NCBI GenBank assembly: GCA_900549945.1
Contig: URQJ01000094.1
Span: 1-7,145, forward strand
DNA: 7,145 nt
Direction: 5' to 3'
DNA from: an uncultured Oscillospiraceae bacterium
GTDB taxonomy: Bacteria > Bacillota > Clostridia > Oscillospirales > Acutalibacteraceae
In this document: positions 1-7,097 of the stretch, one piece after another
How the letters are laid out: every line of letters starts with the position of its first letter
Position numbering within the stretch: position 1 is the stretch's first letter
The notes under the pieces: model-generated
What the model saw: the letters and a program-made list of their open reading frames with translations, nothing else
Database searches by the model: none
What the model was told of the DNA's origin: nothing
Position numbers and translations under genes: made by a program

Positions 1-212
1 CCCGCGGCGGCACGGTGCCGGCCGCGGTCAACGGCGCGAACGAGGCGGCGGTGGCGCTGTTTCTCGAGGAGAAGATCGGCTGGTTCGACATCGGCGAGGC
101 TGTCTGCGCGGCGGCGGATACGTTCCCGGCGCAGCCCGTTTCGGATGTTTCCGACGTGCTCGAGGCCGACCGCGCCGCGCGGGCGTATGTAATGGAAAAA
201 TTTTGCAGGTAA
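1..212 (+). CDS. dxr: 1-deoxy-D-xylulose-5-phosphate reductoisomerase, C-terminal fragment
   Basis: This is the 3' end of a gene cut by the window start; the frame is open from base 3 and ends at TAA (210-212), giving about 69 visible residues. DXR (IspC) converts 1-deoxy-D-xylulose 5-phosphate to 2-C-methyl-D-erythritol 4-phosphate with NADPH and a divalent metal, the second step of the cytosolic MEP isoprenoid pathway. The visible part begins RGGTVPAAVNGANEAAVALF, followed by a KIGWFDI stretch. This is the family's conserved GGT-x-P-A-x-x-N-x-ANE-x-AV-x-x-FL block at the start of the C-terminal helical domain. The NADPH-binding and catalytic domains (about 300 residues) lie outside. A GTG at 15 lies inside the conserved block and is not a start. 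The gene ends 12 bases before rseP, matching the common dxr-rseP pairing. The identification rests on motif recall and synteny, which agree. Confidence 0.93.
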   Translation, partial: RGGTVPAAVNGANEAAVALFLEEKIGWFDIGEAVCAAADTFPAQPVSDVSDVLEADRAARAYVMEKFCR

Positions 213-217
213 AGGGG
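211..217 (+). promoter_or_regulatory. Ribosome binding site of rseP, overlapping the dxr stop codon
   Basis: AAAGGGG lies 7 bases before the TTG at 225 and shares two bases with the dxr TAA (210-212). It decides the TTG start of rseP, because the next in-frame candidate (GTG at 234) would be spaced too far from it. The overlap suggests, as inference, that ribosomes ending dxr can reinitiate on rseP. Confidence 0.75.
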
Positions 218-224
218 TGTCGCT

Positions 225-1316
225 TTGAACACGATTGTGCAGGGGATTCTGCTCGGGATCATCGGCGTGCTGCTGTTCGGGCTGATCATTTTCATCCATG
301 AATTCGGCCACTTTATCACGGCGAAGCTCAGCCGCGTGCGCGTCAACGAGTTCGCGATCGGCATGGGGCCGAAGATCTTTTCGTTCACGCGCGGGGAGAC
401 GCAGTATGCGCTGCGCCTGCTGCCGATCGGCGGCTACTGCGCGATGGAGGGCGAGGACGAAAACAGCGACGATCCGCACGCGTTCGGCAACCGGCCGGTT
501 TGGCAGCGGATCATCGTCGTCGCGGCGGGCGGCATCATGAACATCCTGCTCGCGATCATCATGATGATGGTGCTGCGCGGGCAGACGGACGTGTACGCCA
601 CGACGCAGATTTCGAAATTCGCGGAGGGCTCGCCGCTCGCGGCGGCCGGCATGCAGCCGGGCGACGTGATTACCTCGGTGGACGGCTACGCCGTGTACAC
701 CGATCAGGATCTCTCGTTCGCGCTCAGCGTGGCCTCGCTCAACGTGGAGGACGACACGACCGCGCTCGACTTCACGGTGAAGCGCGAGGGCGAGACGATC
801 CGCTTCGATGACGTGGCGGTGAATATGTCGGCCCCGATCGACGGCAAGCGCCACGTGATCCTTGATTTCTACGTCGTAGGACAGGAGCGGACGGTCTGGA
901 CGCTGATCCAGAAATCCTTTGCCGATATGGTTTCCACGGTGCGCATGGTGTATGAGAGCCTGATCGGCTTCGTGACCGGGCGCTTCGGCTTCAACGAGCT
1001 GGCCGGCCCCGTCGGCACGGCGCAGGCCGTCACGCAGGTGGCGAGCGCTGGGCTCGAGAGCAGCTTCGGCGACGCGGTGAACAATATCCTGTATGTCATG
1101 CTGATCATCTCGGTGAACCTCGGCATCGTGAACCTGCTTCCGCTGCCGGCGCTCGACGGCGGACGGATTGTGTTCCTTTTAATTGAGGCGGTGTTTCGGC
1201 GGCCGGTTCCGGCGCGGTACGAGCGCTGGGTGCACGCGGGCGGCTTCGTGCTGCTTCTGTGCCTGATGGTCGCGGTCACGTTCAACGACATCGCGCGCAT
1301 CGTGACGGGCGGATAG
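225..1316 (+). CDS. rseP: RIP metalloprotease RseP (site-2 protease)
   Basis: This is a membrane-embedded zinc protease of peptidase family M50B that cuts transmembrane segments of substrates such as anti-sigma factors and leftover signal peptides (RseP in E. coli, RasP in Bacillus). The 363-residue protein starts with a hydrophobic helix (about 4-24) that runs into the zinc motif HEFGH (H25, E26, H29). A second hydrophobic segment follows at about 94-115. A single PDZ domain spans roughly 128-205 and includes GSPLAAAGMQPGDVI. Near the C-terminus NLLPLPALDGG carries the third zinc ligand D311 in the family's LDG motif, followed by a last membrane segment (about 338-355). All catalytic residues are present. 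One PDZ domain and this length are normal for Firmicutes; the E. coli protein has two. The TTG start is chosen from the Shine-Dalgarno site at 211-217. The natural substrates cannot be read from the window. Confidence 0.96.
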   Translation: MNTIVQGILLGIIGVLLFGLIIFIHEFGHFITAKLSRVRVNEFAIGMGPKIFSFTRGETQYALRLLPIGGYCAMEGEDENSDDPHAFGNRPVWQRIIVVAAGGIMNILLAIIMMMVLRGQTDVYATTQISKFAEGSPLAAAGMQPGDVITSVDGYAVYTDQDLSFALSVASLNVEDDTTALDFTVKREGETIRFDDVAVNMSAPIDGKRHVILDFYVVGQERTVWTLIQKSFADMVSTVRMVYESLIGFVTGRFGFNELAGPVGTAQAVTQVASAGLESSFGDAVNNILYVMLIISVNLGIVNLLPLPALDGGRIVFLLIEAVFRRPVPARYERWVHAGGFVLLLCLMVAVTFNDIARIVTGG

Positions 1317-1322
1317 CGCCCG
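1306..1322 (+). other. Potential RNA hairpin enclosing the rseP stop codon
   Basis: CGGGCG (1306-1311) is perfectly complementary to CGCCCG (1317-1322). The five-base loop GATAG contains the rseP TAG stop (1314-1316). There is no U-run after it, so it is not an intrinsic terminator. A 6-bp GC stem can arise by chance in DNA this GC-rich, so a functional role is unproven. Confidence 0.3.
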
Positions 1323-1344
1323 CACGGCGGCTTTAAAAATAGCG

Positions 1345-1367
1345 GCGCGGGCACAGCTTGCCCGTGC
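1345..1367 (+). other. Potential RNA hairpin in the rseP-ispG gap
   Basis: Bases 1345-1353 pair with 1359-1367 over 9 bp (one G-U wobble in RNA) around the loop CAGCT; the core is GGGCA/TGCCC. No U-tract follows, so it does not look like a rho-independent terminator. The 3' arm can alternatively pair with 1321-1327: CGCACGG there is the exact complement of CCGTGCG at 1362-1368. Two exclusive folds are therefore possible on paper. Confidence 0.35.
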
Positions 1368-1375
1368 GCGGCGAG

Positions 1376-1392
1376 GGGCGGCGTGGCCGCCC
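1376..1392 (+). other. Perfect GC hairpin directly before the ispG ribosome binding site
   Basis: GGGCGGC (1376-1382) and GCCGCCC (1386-1392) form a perfect 7-bp stem with the loop GTG. The stem ends at the base before the purine-rich ribosome binding stretch of ispG (1393-1407). When folded it would leave that site free; alternative pairings of its arms with the gap upstream could change that. No T-run follows, so it is not a terminator. Whether it acts in regulation or in RNA stability is inference. Confidence 0.35.
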
Positions 1393-1407
1393 GGAAAGGA
1401 CGGGGAA
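1393..1407 (+). promoter_or_regulatory. Ribosome binding site of ispG
   Basis: The purine-rich stretch GGAAAGGACGGGGAA ends directly before the ATG at 1408. Its AGGA core (1397-1400) is 7 bases from the start codon, a good Shine-Dalgarno spacing, and it fixes the ispG start. Confidence 0.7.
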
Positions 1408-2451
1408 ATGAAACGGATTTCAAAACAGGTTTCGGCGGGCGGCGTCAAAATCGGCGGCGGCGCGCCGGTCACGGTGCAGTCGATGCTGAACGTGCCCTCG
1501 AGCGACATCGAGGGGAGCGTCCGGCAGGCCGTGGCGCTCGAAAAGGCGGGCTGCGAGATCCTGCGTGCCGCGATTCCGGACATGGACGCGGTGCGGCTGA
1601 TCCCGGCGATCAAGGAAAAGATTTCGATCCCGCTTGTGGCGGACATTCACTTTGACTATAAGCTCGCGCTCGAGGCGGCGCATGCGGGCATCGACAAGAT
1701 CCGCATCAACCCCGGCAATATCGGCGGCGACGACCGCGTGAAGGCCGTGGCGCAGATCTGCCGGGAGAAGAAGATCCCGATCCGCATCGGCGTGAATTCC
1801 GGCTCGGTCGAGAAATCGATCCTCGCGAAATACGGCGCGCCCACGGCGGAGGCGCTTTGCGAGAGCGCGCTGTATCACGCGTCGCTGCTTGAAAAGTTCG
1901 ACTTCACGGACATCGTGATCTCGCTCAAGTCCTCGTCGGTCGATACGAACATCCGCGCCTACGAGCGGATCGCCGGGCAGTGTGATTACCCGCTGCACCT
2001 CGGCGTCACCGAGACGGGCACGGCCCGCATGGGCATCGTGAAATCGGCGATCGGCATCGGCAGCCTTCTGCAGCGCGGCATCGGTGATACGCTGCGCGTC
2101 TCACTGACGGCGGACCCCGCGGAGGAGATCCGCACGGGGCGCGATATCCTCTCGGCGCTCGGCCTGCGCGGCGGCGTGAAATTTGTCTCCTGCCCGACCT
2201 GCGGCAGGACGCGCATCGACCTGATCGGCCTCGCGAACCGCGTGGAGGCGGCGCTCGAGTACATCGACAAGGACATCACGGTCGCCGTGATGGGCTGCGT
2301 CGTCAACGGTCCGGGCGAGGCGCGCGAGGCGGACATCGGCGTGACCGGCGGCAGCGGCGAGGGCCTCATCTTCAAAAAGGGGCAGATCATCCGCAAGGTG
2401 CCGGAGGCGGAGCTGCTGCCCGCCTTGATGGCTGAAATCGAAAAGCTCTGA
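1408..2451 (+). CDS. ispG: 4-hydroxy-3-methylbut-2-enyl diphosphate synthase (IspG/GcpE)
   Basis: IspG reduces 2-C-methyl-D-erythritol 2,4-cyclodiphosphate to HMBPP, the sixth and penultimate step of the MEP pathway, using electrons from ferredoxin or flavodoxin (which one is not visible here). The 347-residue protein is the short bacterial form; the E. coli enzyme has 372 residues. The N-terminal part (about 1-240) is the TIM barrel, with VTVQSMLNVPSSD, the PLVADIHFDYKLAL stretch and KIRINPGNIGG. The C-terminal part holds the [4Fe-4S] site: C262 and C265 in SCPTCGRT, then C297 and E304 in MGCVVNGPGE, the three-Cys-plus-Glu ligand set of this family. All four are present. The ATG follows a good Shine-Dalgarno site. 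The enzyme shares the pathway with dxr two genes upstream. It is followed 19 bases later by polC, so the two are probably cotranscribed. Confidence 0.98.
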   Translation: MKRISKQVSAGGVKIGGGAPVTVQSMLNVPSSDIEGSVRQAVALEKAGCEILRAAIPDMDAVRLIPAIKEKISIPLVADIHFDYKLALEAAHAGIDKIRINPGNIGGDDRVKAVAQICREKKIPIRIGVNSGSVEKSILAKYGAPTAEALCESALYHASLLEKFDFTDIVISLKSSSVDTNIRAYERIAGQCDYPLHLGVTETGTARMGIVKSAIGIGSLLQRGIGDTLRVSLTADPAEEIRTGRDILSALGLRGGVKFVSCPTCGRTRIDLIGLANRVEAALEYIDKDITVAVMGCVVNGPGEAREADIGVTGGSGEGLIFKKGQIIRKVPEAELLPALMAEIEKL

Positions 2452-2457
2452 ACCGAT

Positions 2458-2464
2458 AGGGGAA
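2458..2464 (+). promoter_or_regulatory. Ribosome binding site of polC
   Basis: AGGGGAA sits 6 bases before the TTG at 2471, in the 19-base gap after the ispG stop codon. It supports TTG as the polC start. The next in-frame ATG lies about 65 codons downstream, inside the conserved N-terminal domain. Confidence 0.75.
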
Positions 2465-2470
2465 CTGGAT

Positions 2471-5400
2471 TTGAAAACGATAGGCGACCTGATACATAGC
2501 GCCGGGCTTCCGGCGCAGGCGGATCTGGCCGAGGGCCGGATCGAGAAAATTGAAATTTACCGGGAAAAACAGGCTGTGCGAATCCGCACAGTCTTTCCGC
2601 GTTTTACACCGTACAGCGCGCTGCGCGCATTGAACGAAAAGCTGCGCGACCGCATTCTGCCCGGCATGCGCGTGGAGATTGCGCCGCGCTTTGCGCCCGA
2701 GCTGTGGTCGGCCGAGTGCCTGCCCGCCGTGCTCGAGCGCGTGCGCGAGCTGGACGCGAGCCTTAACGGCACGTTCCGCGATTCGACGGCGGTGCTCGAG
2801 GGGGATAAGCTCACGATTGAGCTGGTGCACGGCGGCGGCGAGCTGCTCGAAAAGCGCCGCACCGACCGCAGAATCAGCGAGACCGTGCTCGAGTGGTTCG
2901 GCGTGCCGGTCACGGTGGAATTCACCGGCAGGACGAAGCTCGAAAGCGGCGACGAATCGGTGATCCAGAAGCTGCATATCGAGGAGGAAAAGCGGATGCG
3001 CGCCGCGGTTGTCGAGGAGGTCGAGCGCTACGAGGCCTCGATGAAGGAGAAGGCCGCGAAGCGCCGCATCAGCGTGCGCGAGGGTGCGGGCCTGATGCCG
3101 CAGATCATCCTCGAAACGGCGCGGCCGCTGATCGGCAACCTGCCGAAAAAGGCGCCGGTGCCGATCAGCGAGGCGACGATCGAGGCCGGGCGCGTCACGA
3201 TCTGGGGCGAGGTGTTCGATTTAGAGGTTAAGGAGACGCGCGACGGCACGCGCAAGATCTACTCGATCGACATCACCGACTACACGAATTCGATCACGCT
3301 CAAGCTGATCCAGTCCGTGAGCGAGTGCTCGGGCGCCGACAGCATCAAAAAGGGCATGGCGCTGCTCGTGACCGGCTCGGTGGAGTATGACAAATACGAC
3401 CGCGAGAACGTCATGCGGCCGAACGCGGTGGCCCGCGCCGAGATGGTCGAGGTGGTCGATTCGGCGAAGGAAAAGCGCGTGGAGCTGCACCTGCACACGA
3501 ATATGTCCGCGATGGACGGCATGACCCCCGCCGGAGATCTCATCAATCAGGCGTACAAGTGGGGCCAGAAGGCCATTGCGATCACCGACCACGGCGTCGC
3601 GCAGGCGTTTCCGGACGCGATGAACGCGTGGCTCAAGATCAAAAAGGGCGGCGGCGACTTCAAGGTGATCTACGGTGTGGAGAGCTATTTCGTCAACGAC
3701 CTCGTGCCCGCCGTGACCGGCGAGACCGACGCGCGGCTCGACGCGGATTTCATCTGTTTCGACCTCGAGACGACCGGCCTCTCGCCGAAGGCGGAGCGCA
3801 TCACCGAGATCGGCGCGGTGCGCATCCACGGCGGCGAGATCACCGAGCGCTTCAACACGTTTGTGGACCCCGAAAAGCCGATCCCGCAGAAGATCACCGA
3901 GCTGACCGGCATCACCGACGAGATGGTGCGGGGCGCGCCGAAGGAGGAGGAGGCCGTGCGGGCGTTCTTCCAGTTCTGCGGCGAAAACGCGATCCTCGTT
4001 GCGCACAACGCGGATTTTGACACCTCGTTCCTGCGCGCCGCGTGCGGCCGGCACGAGATGGCGTTCCCGTACGTTTACATCGACACGGTCGCGATGTGCC
4101 GCGCGATGCTCCGGGATATCCGCAACTGCAAGCTCGACACGGTCGCGAAATACCTGAAGCTGAAGCCTTTCAACCACCACCGCGCCTCGGACGATGCGGC
4201 GGTGCTCGGCGAGATCTTTTTGAACCTCGTCCAGCGCCTGCGCGACGATTTCAGCGCGGAGAGCGTGCGCGACATCAACACCGCGCTCGCGGGCGGCGAC
4301 CCGAAAAAGCTGCCGACCTACCACCAGATCATTCTTGTGAAGAACCTTGTCGGTCTGAAAAACCTGTACAAGCTGATCTCCTACGGGCACCTCAATTACT
4401 TCTACAAGCGGCCCCGCACGCCGAAAAGCGTGCTCGACAAGCACCGCGAGGGGCTGCTCCTCGGCTCAGCCTGCGAGGCGGGCGAGCTGTTCCGCGCGAT
4501 GACGCGGAACGAGCCGTTTGAAAAGCTGCTCGAGATCGCCGCCTACTACGATTACCTCGAGATTCAGCCGCTCGGCAACAACATGTTCATGGTGCGCAAC
4601 GGCATGTGCGACGTCGCGCAGCTCAAGGAATACAACCGCACGATTGTGAAGCTCGGCGAGCGGCTGAAAAAACCGGTCGTCGCGACGGGCGACGTGCACT
4701 TCAAGGACCCGAAGGACGCCGCCGGCCGCGCGATCCTCATGGCCGGGCAGGGCTTCTCCGACGCGGACGAGCAGGCTCCGCTCTACATGCGCACGACGGA
4801 CGAGATGCTGAAGGAATTCGACTATCTCGGCAAGGAAAAGGCGTACGAGGTCGTCGTGACGAACCCGAATAAAATCGCCGATATGATCGAGGAGATCCGC
4901 CCGATTCCCGAGGGCGTTTTTCCCCCGTTCATCGACGGCGCGGAGGAGCAGCTCAACTCGATCACATGGGCGCGCGCAAAGGAGAAATACGGCGACCCGC
5001 TGCCGGAGATCGTCGAAAAGCGCTTGGCGCGCGAGCTCGGATCCATCAACAAGCACGGTTTCTCCGTGCTGTACATGACGGCGCAAAAGCTCGTGGCGGA
5101 CAGCGAGGCCCACGGCTACCTCGTCGGCTCCCGCGGCTCCGTCGGCTCGTCGTTCGTCGCGACGATGTCCGGCATTTCGGAAGTCAACCCGCTCGAGCCG
5201 CACTACATCTGCCCGAACTGCAAGTACAGCGAGTTCATCACGGACGGCTCCTATCTCTCGGGCTTCGACCTGCCCGCGAAGAAGTGCCCGCGCTGCGGCG
5301 GCGACCTCGACCGCGACGGGCACACGATCCCGTTCGAGACGTTCCTCGGCTTCGACGGCGACAAGACGCCGGATATCGACCTCAACTTCTCCGGCGAGTA

Positions 5401-6808
5401 CCAGAGCGGCGCGCACCGCTACACCGAGACGCTGTTCGGCCGCGAGAACGTCTTTAAGGCCGGCACGATCGCCACGGTCGCGGACAAGACCGCGTTCGGC
5501 TACGTGAAAAAATACGCCGAGGAGCGCGGGCGCACGCTGCACAAGGCGGAGGAAAAGCGCCTTTCGATCGCCTGCACCGGCATCAAGCGCACGACGGGCC
5601 AGCACCCGGGCGGCATGGTCGTCGTCCCGAAGGGCAAGGAGGTCTACGACTTCTGCCCGGTGCAGCACCCGGCCAACGACCAGAATTCCGACAACATCAC
5701 GACCCACTTCGACTTCCACTCGATTCACGACACGATCTGCAAGCTCGACGAGCTCGGGCACGACGTGCCGACGATCTACCGCTATCTCGAGAACTACACC
5801 GGCATCCCGGTCATGCAGGTCTCGATGAGCGACCCCGCGGTCATGTCGCTGTTCACCTCTACCGAGGCGCTCGGCGTGAAGCCCGAGGACATCGACTCGC
5901 TGACCGGCACGTTCTCGCTGCCCGAATGCGGCACGCCGTTCGTGCGGCAGATGCTCATCGATTCGCAGCCGAAAACCTTTTCGGACCTCCTTCAGATCTC
6001 CGGCCTGTCGCACGGCACGGACGTCTGGCTCGGCAACGCGCAGGATTTGATCAAGAACGGCACCTGCACGATTTCCACGGTCATCGGAACGCGAGACAGC
6101 ATTATGACCTACCTGCTCTTGAAGGGCCTCGAGCCGAAGATGGCGTTCAAGATCATGGAGATCACGCGAAAGGGCAATGCGAAAAAGCTCTTCACACAGG
6201 AGCACATCGCCGCGATGAAGGAGCACGACGTGCCGGACTGGTACATCGAATCGTGCTACAAAATCAAGTATATGTTCCCGAAGGCGCACGCCGCGGCCTA
6301 CATGATCGCGACGCTCCGCCTCGGCTGGTACAAGGTGCACCGCCCGGTCGAATACTACGCGGCGTACTTCACGGTGCGCAGCGAGGATTTCGACGGCGCG
6401 ACGGCCGTGCAGGGCAGGGCGGCCGTGCAGCGGCGCATGAAGGAGATCGACCAGAAGATCAAGGAGAAGCAGGCCTCCGCAAAGGAGGAGGCGGCGTACT
6501 CCACGTTCCAGATCATCAACGAAATGCTGGCGCGCGGCATCGAGCTGCTGCCGGTGGACCTCAAGAAATCGGACGCGAAGAAGTTCCTCGTCGAGGAGGG
6601 GAAGATCCGCCTGCCGTTTTCCTCGCTCTCCGGCGTCGGCGAGGCCGCGGCGCACAGCCTCTGGGAGGCGTGCAGGGACGGTGGGGATTTCATCTCGGTC
6701 GACGAGCTGCAAAGCCAAGCCAAGGTTTCGAGCGCGGTCATCGAAACGCTGAAAAACGCCGGCGCTTTGCAGGGTCTGCCGGACAGCAGCCAGACCACAC
6801 TGTTCTGA
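2471..6808 (+). CDS. polC: DNA polymerase III alpha subunit, PolC type (with 3'-5' exonuclease)
   Basis: This is the main replicative polymerase of Firmicutes, acting with the sliding clamp at the fork. Its 1445 residues are close to Bacillus PolC (1437). Order: N-terminal domains (1-230), OB fold (about 240-325), PHP domain split around a DnaQ-like exonuclease, polymerase, then a C-terminal duplex-binding region with a helix-hairpin-helix at LSGVG (about 1386-1390). Likely PHP metal ligands look complete: H340, H342, D373, H374, E404, H618, C668, D741, H743. The exonuclease (about 427-595) has D431 and E433 (FDLETTG), D515/D517 (HNADFD) and H570/D575. Zinc cysteines are C914, C917, C939 and C942. 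Polymerase aspartates are D968 and D970 (PDIDLNF) and D1093 (KLDELGHD). KRTTGQHPGG and SGLSHGTDVWLGNAQ are intact. The last residues, QTTLF, resemble the clamp-binding QLSLF end of Bacillus PolC. The start is TTG; the first 65 residues align in character with the family. No frameshift is seen. Confidence 0.99.
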   Translation: MKTIGDLIHSAGLPAQADLAEGRIEKIEIYREKQAVRIRTVFPRFTPYSALRALNEKLRDRILPGMRVEIAPRFAPELWSAECLPAVLERVRELDASLNGTFRDSTAVLEGDKLTIELVHGGGELLEKRRTDRRISETVLEWFGVPVTVEFTGRTKLESGDESVIQKLHIEEEKRMRAAVVEEVERYEASMKEKAAKRRISVREGAGLMPQIILETARPLIGNLPKKAPVPISEATIEAGRVTIWGEVFDLEVKETRDGTRKIYSIDITDYTNSITLKLIQSVSECSGADSIKKGMALLVTGSVEYDKYDRENVMRPNAVARAEMVEVVDSAKEKRVELHLHTNMSAMDGMTPAGDLINQAYKWGQKAIAITDHGVAQAFPDAMNAWLKIKKGGGDFKVIYGVESYFVNDLVPAVTGETDARLDADFICFDLETTGLSPKAERITEIGAVRIHGGEITERFNTFVDPEKPIPQKITELTGITDEMVRGAPKEEEAVRAFFQFCGENAILVAHNADFDTSFLRAACGRHEMAFPYVYIDTVAMCRAMLRDIRNCKLDTVAKYLKLKPFNHHRASDDAAVLGEIFLNLVQRLRDDFSAESVRDINTALAGGDPKKLPTYHQIILVKNLVGLKNLYKLISYGHLNYFYKRPRTPKSVLDKHREGLLLGSACEAGELFRAMTRNEPFEKLLEIAAYYDYLEIQPLGNNMFMVRNGMCDVAQLKEYNRTIVKLGERLKKPVVATGDVHFKDPKDAAGRAILMAGQGFSDADEQAPLYMRTTDEMLKEFDYLGKEKAYEVVVTNPNKIADMIEEIRPIPEGVFPPFIDGAEEQLNSITWARAKEKYGDPLPEIVEKRLARELGSINKHGFSVLYMTAQKLVADSEAHGYLVGSRGSVGSSFVATMSGISEVNPLEPHYICPNCKYSEFITDGSYLSGFDLPAKKCPRCGGDLDRDGHTIPFETFLGFDGDKTPDIDLNFSGEYQSGAHRYTETLFGRENVFKAGTIATVADKTAFGYVKKYAEERGRTLHKAEEKRLSIACTGIKRTTGQHPGGMVVVPKGKEVYDFCPVQHPANDQNSDNITTHFDFHSIHDTICKLDELGHDVPTIYRYLENYTGIPVMQVSMSDPAVMSLFTSTEALGVKPEDIDSLTGTFSLPECGTPFVRQMLIDSQPKTFSDLLQISGLSHGTDVWLGNAQDLIKNGTCTISTVIGTRDSIMTYLLLKGLEPKMAFKIMEITRKGNAKKLFTQEHIAAMKEHDVPDWYIESCYKIKYMFPKAHAAAYMIATLRLGWYKVHRPVEYYAAYFTVRSEDFDGATAVQGRAAVQRRMKEIDQKIKEKQASAKEEAAYSTFQIINEMLARGIELLPVDLKKSDAKKFLVEEGKIRLPFSSLSGVGEAAAHSLWEACRDGGDFISVDELQSQAKVSSAVIETLKNAGALQGLPDSSQTTLF

Positions 6809-6815
6809 ATGGGAC

Positions 6816-6824
6816 GGGGAGGGG
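6816..6824 (+). promoter_or_regulatory. Ribosome binding site of the winged-helix gene
   Basis: GGGGAGGGG lies 5 bases before the ATG at 6830. It argues against the in-frame ATG at 6809, which touches the polC stop codon, would place this purine run inside the gene and adds the unlikely leader MGRGGVG. Confidence 0.7.
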
Positions 6825-6829
6825 TAGGT

Positions 6830-7097
6830 ATGCGTGAAACAGCGGCCGCGGAGATCGCGCCGGAAAGCATCCGTGCGTTCCGCGTGCAGGCGCACCATCT
6901 CGACCGAAAGCTGCCGGCCGGCGCGGAAGAGGCGGCGGCCTCGGTCTGCGGCTTTCAGAATTCGCCGCCCGGCGCGTGGGAAACCGCGCTGTGGAACCGC
7001 GTGGAGGGCTGCACTTTGCAGGCGGCGCAGAGCGCGCTGTATGCGGAAAAACGGCTCTTGCAGGCGTGGAGCGTCCGCGGTGTGCCGCTCGTATTTC
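6830..7097 (+). CDS. Winged-helix DNA-binding protein, AlkZ/YcaQ (HTH_42) family, N-terminal fragment
   Basis: Only the first 89 codons and one more base are genomic; the reading then enters adapter sequence. The visible part carries the family's N-terminal signature: SIRAFRVQAHHLDR (13-26), CGFQNSPPGAWETAL (40-54), NRVEGCTL (56-63), and LLQAWSVRGVPLVF (76-89). This fits the winged-helix family PF06224/COG3214. Its studied members AlkZ (Streptomyces) and YcaQ (E. coli) are DNA glycosylases that unhook bulky or interstrand-crosslink alkyl adducts. The catalytic Q-x-Q-type motif of those enzymes lies further downstream and is not in the window, so glycosylase activity is only inferred. Full members are usually about 350-400 residues. 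The lone base C at 7097 would suit a proline codon after the final phenylalanine, as is common in the family. The gene starts 21 bases after polC and is probably cotranscribed with it. Confidence 0.8.

Noticed and set aside
1331..1340. AT-rich CTTTAAAAAT in the rseP-ispG gap as a possible promoter -10 region
   Set aside because: No TTGACA-like -35 box is found at the right distance upstream, and no good TATAAT match is present. A single AT-rich island is not enough.
1345..1392. Intrinsic terminator after rseP
   Set aside because: The stems are GC-rich, but neither is followed by a run of T; a purine-rich ribosome binding site follows instead.
3221..4444. A 407-codon minus-strand open frame rich in His, Arg, Val and Asp
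   Set aside because: It lies opposite the OB, PHP and exonuclease domains of polC, and its composition is typical of antisense translation of GC-rich genes. No family motif or convincing ribosome binding site was seen.
3479..4750. Exonuclease inserted inside the PHP domain as a novel fusion
   Set aside because: This split arrangement is the normal architecture of PolC polymerases.
6809..6829. ATG at 6809 touching the polC stop codon as the start of the last gene
   Set aside because: The strong GGGGAGGGG site at 6816-6824 fits the ATG at 6830, and the extra residues MGRGGVG are simply its translation.
5926..6837. A 303-codon plus-strand open frame in another frame inside polC
   Set aside because: It overlaps the conserved polymerase core, is very rich in Arg, Gly and Ala, and shows no motif; it is a frame shadow.
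4466..6898. An 810-codon open frame on the minus strand opposite polC
   Set aside because: It is a shadow of the high GC at third codon positions of polC. The translation is an arginine-, valine- and leucine-rich string without recognisable domains, while the plus strand has a full set of conserved PolC motifs.
1..7097. CRISPR array, insertion sequence, phage genes, tRNA or rRNA, or a new defence system
   Set aside because: The window is filled by a compact housekeeping operon. No direct repeat arrays, inverted terminal repeats, transposase motifs or RNA gene signatures were seen.
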